Below, in pieces: positions 1 to 6,734 of a stretch of DNA of 12,163 bases (the first letter of the stretch is position 1; every line of letters begins with the position of its first letter). This DNA is from Sulfurovum sp. Its GTDB lineage: Bacteria > Campylobacterota > Campylobacteria > Campylobacterales > Sulfurovaceae. The notes below the pieces were generated by a model. That model made no database searches. It was not told the origin of the DNA and saw nothing but the letters and a program-made list of their open reading frames with translations. The stretch covers positions 1 to 12,163 of the forward strand of contig WGDG01000031.1 in the NCBI GenBank assembly GCA_015493425.1, in the 5' to 3' direction. The position numbers were made by a program, and so were the translations under genes.

Positions 1-597
1 ACCGTACACAAGGAGATCCCCATTCAAGACGGTGCCAAGGCATGCTGCAGTGAATGTGGCAGTGTTCTCTACCGTTACGACAGCAAACTGATCGATCATG
101 GGCTGGCACTCAGTCTTACGGCACTGATTTTCTTTTTTATGGCCAACCTTTTCCCTCTTGTCAAAATAGAGATACTGGGGCATACACAGTACATCACACT
201 AAGCAAAACCTTTTTGAGCCTTTTTCAAAACGGTTTTTATATTGTCGGAATGCTTTGTCTGTTTCTGATCTTTCTGTTTCCGCTGCTCATTATGCTGCTC
301 TATTTTGTGATCTTTGCCATATTGAAATTCAAAGGCTCTCCCCGTCTGCTCAGGGAACTGCTTATACTGCTTTCGCATCTGAAGCCGTGGAATATGAGTG
401 AGATTTTTCTGGTTAGTATTTTTGTTGCACTGGTCAAGCTGATAGGTTACGCACAGATTCATATGGGTATTTCATTCTGGGCACTGGCGGCCTTTGTTTT
501 GCTTGATATCTATTTAAATCAGCATGTACATATTTCGGAGATATGGATGCTCAGAAGACGCTATTACGGCAAGGAAGGGGCTGTTGATGGAAATTGA
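1..597 (+). CDS. pqiA: PqiA-family inner-membrane protein, first half-unit (5'-truncated by window edge)
   Basis: The frame is open from the first base, so the true start lies upstream; 198 residues are visible. The N-terminal part shows the second cysteine pair of a zinc ribbon (CSECG) just before the membrane part. About four hydrophobic segments follow. Two PqiA hallmarks are present: ANLFPL at the end of the first segment, and KPWNMSEIF, a version of the family's PWxMxxVF motif. In E. coli, PqiA is a single protein of two such units that sits in the inner membrane and works with PqiB and PqiC in moving lipids across the envelope. Here the first unit is its own gene, and its stop codon overlaps the start of the next unit by 11 bases. 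The name rests on these motifs and on the adjacent pqiB and pqiC. The transported substrate cannot be read from sequence. Confidence 0.85.
   Translation, partial: TVHKEIPIQDGAKACCSECGSVLYRYDSKLIDHGLALSLTALIFFFMANLFPLVKIEILGHTQYITLSKTFLSLFQNGFYIVGMLCLFLIFLFPLLIMLLYFVIFAILKFKGSPRLLRELLILLSHLKPWNMSEIFLVSIFVALVKLIGYAQIHMGISFWALAAFVLLDIYLNQHVHISEIWMLRRRYYGKEGAVDGN
571..580 (+). promoter_or_regulatory. Ribosome binding site fixing the start of the second pqiA
   Basis: The purine-rich run AAGGAAGGGG lies six bases before ATG 587 and inside the end of the first pqiA gene. It decides the start at 587 over the in-frame ATG at 524 and shows the second half is translated independently. Confidence 0.7.
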
Positions 598-1183
598 TGA
601 GAGTAAGCTGTTACGATGCCCGGTATGCGAAGCAGTCAATATTGATAAAGGAAAACACAACCGCTGCCGCCGCTGCGGATCATCCATTTACAAACACCAC
701 CGTTTTAGAACGGAAAAGAGCTGGGCATATCTCATTACCGCGATTATTGCCTATATTCCGGCCAATATCTATCCGATGCTGATTACTGAAAAGTTTGGTC
801 ATGTTGAGGAGAGTACGATCTTTGGAGGGGTTGTCTACCTGTGGGAACACGGCTCCTACCCCATTGCTTTGATCATTCTCTTTGCTTCCATCATCATTCC
901 CATTCTTAAATTTATCGTTTTGATTTATCTGCTAATTAGTGTAAAATACCCCATTGGGAAAGAGAAGAAGGTCAGTAAGCATAAGCTCTACTATTTGATG
1001 GAAATTATCGGCCCCTGGTCGATGATAGACGTTTTCGTTGTCGCCATTCTTGCGGCGCTGATTCATCTTGCGAACATACAGATTATTGCAGGCACAGCAG
1101 CGACGGCTTTTGCTTTGTCGGTCTTTTTTACACTGCTTGCTGCACGCGCGTTTGATACCCGCTTGATTCAGGCATACAAATAA
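587..1183 (+). CDS. pqiA: PqiA-family inner-membrane protein, second half-unit
   Basis: This 198-residue protein starts with a complete zinc ribbon (CPVC, then CRRCG about 17 residues on), followed by four hydrophobic segments. Family motifs are ANIYPM at the end of the first segment and GPWSMIDVFVVA in the third. I chose ATG 587 because a strong ribosome site (AAGGAAGGGG, 571-580) lies six bases upstream; the longer open frame from 524 has no such site and would add residues outside the family. The gene overlaps its upstream partner by 11 bases, so the two halves are probably made together and pair in the inner membrane like the two halves of E. coli PqiA. Each half has its own start, ribosome site and zinc-ribbon cysteines, so this looks like a natural split and not a frameshifted pseudogene. 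Confidence 0.9.
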   Translation: MEIDESKLLRCPVCEAVNIDKGKHNRCRRCGSSIYKHHRFRTEKSWAYLITAIIAYIPANIYPMLITEKFGHVEESTIFGGVVYLWEHGSYPIALIILFASIIIPILKFIVLIYLLISVKYPIGKEKKVSKHKLYYLMEIIGPWSMIDVFVVAILAALIHLANIQIIAGTAATAFALSVFFTLLAARAFDTRLIQAYK

Positions 1184-1203
1184 TACAAGGAAGAAGCACT
1201 TAT

Positions 1204-2853
1204 ATGGGAACACATATACCTGAAGTGGAAGAGTCTACAAAATTCAACTTTTTTACCTCTATCTGGATCGTACCGCTGATTGCACTGGTAATTGCAGGAT
1301 GGCTTGCCTATCAGTATTATGATCAGCGCGGGCCGGAAATACGCATTATTTTTGAAAAGAATGAAGGCCTGGTTGCAGGACAGAGCCAGATCAAGTACCG
1401 TAATGTGCCGGTAGGAAAAGTCACCGATGTGCAGCTTGAGAAAGATGGTGAAGGAGTGGTTGTCGTTGCCCGTATGAACAAGGATGCGGTTGAGTTTTTG
1501 AATGAGTACACCAAGTTCTGGATCGTCAAACCCGAGTTTGGTTTGACGGGGGTTACAGGCCTGGATACGCTGATTTCTGGTACCTATGTGCAGATGTACT
1601 CCAAAAAAGGCGGGAAAGAGTTTAAAAAAATATACCATGGGCTCAATTATGCCTATCGTGCCAATGAAGGGGGAAAATATTTTGTGCTTAAAGCTGAAAA
1701 AGGGGACAGCTCTGTTAAAAAAGGGACACCTGTTTACCTGCAGAATATTGAAGTGGGCAAGGTAGAGTATGTGACGCTCGGTCTTGATGATATTAGTGTC
1801 GACGTCATTGTTTTTATTGATAAACCCTATGTACCCTATGTGCATACAGACTCGAAATTCTGGGTGCGTGAAGCTGTCAGTGCAACGCTGAACAACGGCA
1901 GTCTCGATATTGATGTGGCACCGGTACAGGATCTTATTCAGGGGGCTATTGAGTTCTCCAGTACAGGAAAGAATGACAAGGCAAAGATACCCGATGCCTT
2001 TATCTTTAAACTCTACCCGAATAAAAGTGAAATTTCCAAACAGCGCATTGGAAGCGGCACGCCTCACAGGGAACACTTTGTACTCAAAACAAAACACTCT
2101 ATTGCCAATTTGCATATTGGCGCACCGGTACGCTATGAAGGCTTTGGTGTAGGTAATGTCGTCGATGTGGCACTCAAATACGACAGTAAAACACACCTGA
2201 TGGACGGTCGTGTCCATGTTGAGATCGATACATCGGTTTTTGCAGACAGTACAGAAAAGAATGATACGGGCGTAGCCAATTTCTACCAAGCAGTAAGAGA
2301 AGGGATGCGTGCACATATTGCTCAGCTCAATCCCATCACCGGATCGCTCTATGTCAAACTGGCTTTTGATGAAACAGCCGCTGAGAACAACGATACCATT
2401 ACCAAAGCGGGGCGTTTTGCCTATCTGCCTACGGTAGACTATACGCCAAGTGACATTATGCAGAGTATTTCAGGCATTTTGGAAAAACTGGAAAAACTTC
2501 CGCTTGAAAAACTGGTAGATACACTGCAACAGACAATCGCACAGAGTCAGAAACCCATTGCCCATGCCGATGAGGTGCTAGTCGATCTTAAAAAGAGTGT
2601 CAATACACTCAATACCATGACTGCCAAAAAAAGTTTTACCCAAATGCCGGATCAGGTTGATGCCGCACTCAAGGAGCTGACACGTACACTGCAACAGGCG
2701 CGAAAAACGATCAAAGGCTATGACAGCCATTCGCTTGTTACACGTCAGATCAGTGCAACACTGAAAGCAGTTAAAAAGACTTCAGATGAGATGGATCGTT
2801 TCCTCAGAATGCTCAACCGTAAACCAAATTCACTGATATTCGGAGATAAATAA
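1204..2853 (+). CDS. pqiB: PqiB: MCE (MlaD) family protein with three MCE domains
   Basis: At 549 residues it matches the usual PqiB length. There is one N-terminal membrane anchor (about 18-38). Three MCE domains follow: about 43-132 (with VPVGKVTDV and SGTYVQM), about 158-225 (IEVGKVEYV) and about 290-390 (VRYEGFGVGNVVDV). Residues 415-535 are helical and heptad-like, matching the part that forms the long needle in E. coli PqiB. The C-terminus KPNSLIFG is a PqiB signature. In E. coli, PqiB is a hexamer whose stacked MCE rings and coiled-coil tube span the periplasm as a lipid conduit. The start at 1204 has a ribosome site (AAGGAAGAAG, 1187-1196) and lies 20 bases after the pqiA stop. The final A of its TAA is the first base of pqiC. 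The assignment is secure; the lipid carried is unknown. Confidence 0.95.
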   Translation: MGTHIPEVEESTKFNFFTSIWIVPLIALVIAGWLAYQYYDQRGPEIRIIFEKNEGLVAGQSQIKYRNVPVGKVTDVQLEKDGEGVVVVARMNKDAVEFLNEYTKFWIVKPEFGLTGVTGLDTLISGTYVQMYSKKGGKEFKKIYHGLNYAYRANEGGKYFVLKAEKGDSSVKKGTPVYLQNIEVGKVEYVTLGLDDISVDVIVFIDKPYVPYVHTDSKFWVREAVSATLNNGSLDIDVAPVQDLIQGAIEFSSTGKNDKAKIPDAFIFKLYPNKSEISKQRIGSGTPHREHFVLKTKHSIANLHIGAPVRYEGFGVGNVVDVALKYDSKTHLMDGRVHVEIDTSVFADSTEKNDTGVANFYQAVREGMRAHIAQLNPITGSLYVKLAFDETAAENNDTITKAGRFAYLPTVDYTPSDIMQSISGILEKLEKLPLEKLVDTLQQTIAQSQKPIAHADEVLVDLKKSVNTLNTMTAKKSFTQMPDQVDAALKELTRTLQQARKTIKGYDSHSLVTRQISATLKAVKKTSDEMDRFLRMLNRKPNSLIFGDK

Positions 2854-3407
2854 TGCGTACGACTCTTTTTGCTCTTTTCTTAATACTGCTGCTTGGAGGA
2901 TGTGCAGGCAGCGGGAACTACTATATCCTTTCCAATCCGTCACAGCCTTCCCATGTACGCCGGATGCATACGAGTATCGGGGTTGAGACTGTAACGGTAC
3001 CGAAGTATCTCTTCAAGCGTGATCTCGCTGTGGCAAAATCTTCCAACCATATTGTCTTTCTCTCCGGTGCCCAATGGGCTGAAGATATGGATGAGGGACT
3101 GACACGACGAGTCGTCTCCTATCTGCAGCATGCACTGCACAACCCCGATGTGTATGCCTATCCATGGGGTGTGGAAGAGCAGCCCAAGCGCATTCTTCAC
3201 ATTGCTATTTCCCGCTTTATTGCCCAAAACGGCAAAGTCTATCTTGATGCTTCATGGAGTGTGGAAAATACCCAAAGTGGGCAAACCACCTCGCACCTTT
3301 TCAGCACCATCGTCGAAACAGGCGGCAGTGATGCAGAGCATATCGTAGCTGCAATGGACAGAGCATTCGGACGCTTTGAAGCAGCATTGGCACGCGGGTT
3401 GAAGTAG
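2853..3407 (+). CDS. pqiC: PqiC: outer-membrane-type lipoprotein (ABC transport auxiliary / DUF330 family)
   Basis: This 184-residue protein has a lipoprotein signal peptide ending LLGGC, with the acylated cysteine at residue 17 and AGS after it. Without Asp at +2, outer-membrane sorting is expected by the usual rule. Mature residues start with the family motif YYILS. The PF03886-type pattern follows: IGVETVTVPKYL, then the WAEDMDEGLTRRVV segment. In E. coli, PqiC is anchored in the outer membrane and docks with the tip of PqiB. The ATG shares its A with the stop of pqiB (TAATG), and the last G of its own TAG is the first base of the next gene, so translation is probably coupled on both sides. 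Order and spacing support a PqiABC complex. Confidence 0.92.
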   Translation: MRTTLFALFLILLLGGCAGSGNYYILSNPSQPSHVRRMHTSIGVETVTVPKYLFKRDLAVAKSSNHIVFLSGAQWAEDMDEGLTRRVVSYLQHALHNPDVYAYPWGVEEQPKRILHIAISRFIAQNGKVYLDASWSVENTQSGQTTSHLFSTIVETGGSDAEHIVAAMDRAFGRFEAALARGLK

Positions 3408-5701
3408 TGGCTGCATACATACGGCTGCTTTACCGTCTGCGCTGGTTTGTGGCACTGGGAGTGCCGCTTGTCGTCCTTTTTCTGTCAAGCTATCTCAAGC
3501 ATCTGGAGATCGACGGATCCTACCGTATCTGGTTTGAAAAAGATGCGCCGGTTTTGAAGACGTACGATAACTTCAGAAATGCATTTTCCAACGATGACGG
3601 TGTGACAATCATTTTCCGGGATGAAAACGGCATCTTCAACAAAAAAGCATTAGGTACGGTGATGCGCATTACCGAAGCGCTGTGGGATATGGATCATGTC
3701 GACAGGGTAGATTCCATTACCAATTACCAGTATGTACATGCTGATCCTGCCCACCCCGATGAGGTGCTGGTCGATGACTTCATCGACGATCTTGATGAAA
3801 CCAACGCCTCTTACTTTGCGGACAGAAAGCAGATAGCCACACACGATCGTATTGTTGCCAACAGCTTTATCTCCAAAGACGGTACGACCACTATGATCTT
3901 CGCCAGACTGGAGCCAGATGCCAATGAGGAGGGGAATGTCTCCGGAGAGATCATGAAAGCAGTGCATGCCATTGTTGACCCGGAAGCGAACAAAACAGGT
4001 TACAAATTCTGGCTTAACGGCGGCCCGGCCATTACGCAGGCATTTGTTGAGATCGCCGGCAATGATGCCGCTACCTTTACACCGCTGGTACTACTGATTG
4101 CAATGGTACTGCTCTTTGCCCTTTTTCGGCGTGTCAGCGGTGCGCTCATTCCTGTAGGCGTGGTGCTCTTTACCTTTCTTACCGTCATTGCTATTCAGGT
4201 ACTGTTGGGCTACAAGCTCAACAATTTTACTGCCAATATCCCTGTCTTCATTATTGCCATAGGCATTGCCGATGCCGTACACATCTACAGTGTATGGCGT
4301 ATGCAGCGCCAATCGGGTGCAGAGAACTACCGTGCAGTCGAAACGGCACTTGCAAAGAACTTTTTACCCATTTTTCTTACATCGGCTACGACGACGGTAG
4401 GGTTTGCTACGCTGGCACTCTCCAAAGTCGTTCCTGTTGCCACACTTGGGATTGCTACGGCAAGCGGTGCATTGCTGGCCTTTCTCATCTCAGTCACCTG
4501 GATGCCTGCTGTTCTCTTTCTTCTGGCACGTGCTCATACACAACATGTACTGCAAGAGAAACAAAGGGGTGTGCGCCCTGTACGTTATGGTGCGTTCATT
4601 GTCAGGTATAACAGGCAGATCGTCCTGGTTTCAGTCGGAGTGATGCTGCTGCTGGGTGCGGGGTTGTGGCGTATCAAGGTCGACAGCAATACCATCCGCT
4701 ACTTCGACAAGGATGTGGAGATCCGAAAATCCTCCGAGTTCAATATGGCGAATCTGACGGGGCCGATGTCCTACACACTCATTGTCGACAGTGGCAGAAA
4801 AGACGGTATCAAAGAGCCGGCATTCCTCAAAACCGTCGAGCACTTTTCCAAAGCCTATCAGGAGCGATTTCCGAACGATGTGCGCCATGTCAGCTCACTG
4901 CTGGATATTATCAAGCGCTATAACAAAATCTTCAACGGCACCGAAACGGTACCAAAGAGGCGCGATCTGATCGCCCAGTATCTACTGCTTTACAGTACGT
5001 CGCTTAAACCGGGGATGGAGATTACCGACAAGATCGATTTCGACCAGCGAAAATTCCGTATTACGGTATTGACCAACATTGTCGATACGAGCAAAGACCT
5101 TGAGATGATACATTTTGCGCAGCAGTGGTGGGCAAAGTCACCGTATACAATGGAGATTACCGGACAGACGGTGATGTATGCTTTTATGCAGGATGATATT
5201 ACCGATACGCTTATCTGGTCACTCTCTCTAACGCTGCTGATCGTCTCGTTGATGCTGCTGCTGATCTTCCGCCGTGTAAAGCTGCTCTGGATTCTGATGC
5301 TTCCCAACATTCTGCCGGTGGTGCTGGTGCTTGGTGTGATGGGATGGCTGGGGCTGACCATTGACATGGGAGTAGCCATCGCAGGAGCGATCATTATCGG
5401 TGTTGCAGTGGATGATACGATCCACTTTCTTGCCAAATATTTTGATGCACGTAAACGGGGGCTCTCTTTGGTTGAGAGTTTCGATGAAGTGTTGCAGTAT
5501 GCAGGCAGGGCGATCCTTTTTACGACAGTGGTACTCAGTTTTTCCTTTGCAGTATTCCTCTTTAGCGACTTCGTACCCAATCGGAACTTTGGCATCGTTA
5601 CTGCTGTTGCGTTGGCGATTGCCCTGCTTGCAGACCTTTTGCTTTTGCCGGCACTTTTAAGTATATTCGATACGAAAACTTATACTGTCTCAAAACAATA
5701 A
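3407..5701 (+). CDS. RND-superfamily (MMPL-type) inner-membrane transporter
   Basis: This 764-residue protein has the duplicated RND layout: one membrane helix (about 13-30), a periplasmic domain (about 31-220), a helix bundle (about 223-375), then a second helix (about 400-420), a periplasmic domain and a bundle (about 600-755). Matching charged motifs sit in both bundles: D289-A-V-H292 and D670-T-I-H673 (within GVAVDDTIH). Intramembrane acidic residues at these places relay protons in RND pumps. The length fits MMPL/hydrophobe exporters, not the roughly 1,000-residue AcrB type, and no membrane-fusion partner is nearby. The start is GTG 3407, overlapping the pqiC stop by one base. The next in-frame ATG would remove the first helix. 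Co-transcription with pqiABC and the LolA-like and barrel genes downstream suggest movement of a lipid or other hydrophobic molecule between membranes. Direction and substrate are unknown. Confidence 0.88.
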   Translation: MAAYIRLLYRLRWFVALGVPLVVLFLSSYLKHLEIDGSYRIWFEKDAPVLKTYDNFRNAFSNDDGVTIIFRDENGIFNKKALGTVMRITEALWDMDHVDRVDSITNYQYVHADPAHPDEVLVDDFIDDLDETNASYFADRKQIATHDRIVANSFISKDGTTTMIFARLEPDANEEGNVSGEIMKAVHAIVDPEANKTGYKFWLNGGPAITQAFVEIAGNDAATFTPLVLLIAMVLLFALFRRVSGALIPVGVVLFTFLTVIAIQVLLGYKLNNFTANIPVFIIAIGIADAVHIYSVWRMQRQSGAENYRAVETALAKNFLPIFLTSATTTVGFATLALSKVVPVATLGIATASGALLAFLISVTWMPAVLFLLARAHTQHVLQEKQRGVRPVRYGAFIVRYNRQIVLVSVGVMLLLGAGLWRIKVDSNTIRYFDKDVEIRKSSEFNMANLTGPMSYTLIVDSGRKDGIKEPAFLKTVEHFSKAYQERFPNDVRHVSSLLDIIKRYNKIFNGTETVPKRRDLIAQYLLLYSTSLKPGMEITDKIDFDQRKFRITVLTNIVDTSKDLEMIHFAQQWWAKSPYTMEITGQTVMYAFMQDDITDTLIWSLSLTLLIVSLMLLLIFRRVKLLWILMLPNILPVVLVLGVMGWLGLTIDMGVAIAGAIIIGVAVDDTIHFLAKYFDARKRGLSLVESFDEVLQYAGRAILFTTVVLSFSFAVFLFSDFVPNRNFGIVTAVALAIALLADLLLLPALLSIFDTKTYTVSKQ

Positions 5702-5936
5702 AATTTCTTCTGCCATTACTGTAAGTGCTACGATAAACCCCTTTTTATCAAAAAAAGTTGTTATGCCATATAAAAAGAAATACTTATAATATATCTTATG
5801 TTATTATTTTGTTTTTATGTCTGTATCCAATAGATGACCGGTACGATGAAGTAGGGATGGATTGTGGTAATTGAAAATTACAGGGTGCATGTTTGCGTTT
5901 CTTAAGGATGCATTGAAAAGAAGAGGAGAAAAAATA
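5702..5936 (+). promoter_or_regulatory. AT-rich intergenic region with promoter candidate for the LolA-like/barrel gene pair
   Basis: This 235-bp gap is the only large one on the + strand part of the window. A perfect TATAAT at 5785-5790 sits in a strongly AT-rich stretch (about 5742-5817). No good -35 lies at normal spacing, which is common for the main sigma factor of Campylobacterota. Transcription from there would leave a leader of about 140 bases before ATG 5937. I see no convincing terminator for the transporter gene, so read-through from the pqi operon is also possible. The stretch from about 5820 to 5920 holds no recognised RNA element. Confidence 0.45.
5922..5930 (+). promoter_or_regulatory. 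Ribosome binding site deciding the start of the LolA-like gene
   Basis: AGAGGAGAA lies six bases before ATG 5937. It supports that start over the upstream in-frame TTG 5871 and ATG 5889. Confidence 0.7.
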
Positions 5937-6731
5937 ATGAAAAAATCAATTTTAATGACAATGGCAGCGGTGATGCTGACGGGGATGTCTGCGTATGCAG
6001 ATGATCCAAAAGCACGGGCGATCATGGAAAAGGGTGATGCACGTGATGACGGTAAGACAATTGAGCAGGAGATGAAGATGACGCTCATTGACAAACGCGG
6101 TAAAAAGCGTGTGCGTGATATCAAATCCTATGGTAAAGATTATGGCAAGGATGAGTATAAGGTCATGTTCTTCAAATCGCCTGCAGATGTGCGTAATACA
6201 GGCTTCTTGACGTATGATTATGATGATGCTAAAAAAGATGACGACCAGTGGCTCTATCTGCCTGCGCTCAAAAAGGTTAAGCGTATTCCGAGTTCGGACA
6301 AATCTTCCAGCTTCATGGGCTCTGACTTTTCCTACTTTGATATGACCGACAGAAATCTGGAAGATTACGACTTTAAACTGCTGAAGGAGACAAGTGTCCG
6401 GGGTCACAAAGCATGGATGATTGAATCGCTGCCGCGCACGAAAAAAGTAGTCAAGGAATCGGGTTACCGCAAGAGCATCGATATTGTCAGAGAAGACAAT
6501 TATGTTGTGGTACGTTCTATCGGCTTTATGAAAAACGGCCGAAAGAAGTATATGGATATGACAAAGCTGCACAGACAAAACGGTATCTGGGTGACTGATG
6601 AGATCGCAATGACAACCAAAAAGGGAAAAAAGACACTGCATAAGACAGTGTTGCAGTTTACAGATATTAGACTCAACAAACCCATTAGCGACAGTATGTT
6701 CAAAACACGCAGACTTGAAAAGGGGCTGTAG
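5937..6731 (+). CDS. Periplasmic LolA-like protein (outer membrane lipoprotein-sorting protein, TP_0789 type)
   Basis: This 264-residue protein has a signal peptide ending SAYA, cut after residue 21, and no lipobox. The mature part shows the pattern of the PF17131-type LolA-like family: EYKVMFFKSPADVRNTGFL, QWLYLPALKKVKRI (104-117) and SFMGSDFSYFD (125-135). Such proteins are thought to fold as an open beta-clam that holds a lipid or acyl chain; they are not true LolA and often lie beside MMPL/RND transporters. Start 5937 was chosen for its ribosome site (AGAGGAGAA, 5922-5930) and the signal peptide directly after it. An in-frame extension to TTG 5871 would bury the signal peptide. The barrel gene follows after three bases, so the two form a unit. 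A shuttle role between the RND transporter and the outer membrane is inference. Confidence 0.85.
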   Translation: MKKSILMTMAAVMLTGMSAYADDPKARAIMEKGDARDDGKTIEQEMKMTLIDKRGKKRVRDIKSYGKDYGKDEYKVMFFKSPADVRNTGFLTYDYDDAKKDDDQWLYLPALKKVKRIPSSDKSSSFMGSDFSYFDMTDRNLEDYDFKLLKETSVRGHKAWMIESLPRTKKVVKESGYRKSIDIVREDNYVVVRSIGFMKNGRKKYMDMTKLHRQNGIWVTDEIAMTTKKGKKTLHKTVLQFTDIRLNKPISDSMFKTRRLEKGL

Positions 6732-6734
6732 CCG

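Noticed and set aside
524..586. Longer N-terminus for the second pqiA starting at ATG 524
   Set aside because: It would overlap the first pqiA by 74 bases and add residues outside the family before the zinc ribbon, with no ribosome site. ATG 587 has a good one.
1168..2316. 382-codon open frame on the - strand opposite pqiB
   Set aside because: It lies wholly antisense to a well-supported PqiB. Its translation is Cys/Phe/His-rich with no domain pattern, so it is a by-product of the codon use of the real gene.
4990..5595. 201-codon open frame on the - strand opposite the RND gene
   Set aside because: The translation is Ser/Ile/Arg-rich with no recognisable motif, and the + strand frame carries conserved RND motifs in the same bases.
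5732..5749. Small hairpin GATAAA/TTTATC after the RND gene as a terminator
   Set aside because: The stem is only six AT-rich pairs and is followed by A residues, not T residues, so it does not look like an intrinsic terminator on the + strand.
5871..5936. Upstream TTG/ATG starts extending the LolA-like protein by 22 residues
   Set aside because: The extension would hide the signal peptide inside the protein. A strong ribosome site sits just before ATG 5937 and none precedes 5871.
5952..6641. 229-codon open frame on the - strand opposite the LolA-like gene
   Set aside because: Cys/His-rich translation without domain features or ribosome site; antisense shadow of a gene with signal peptide and family motifs.
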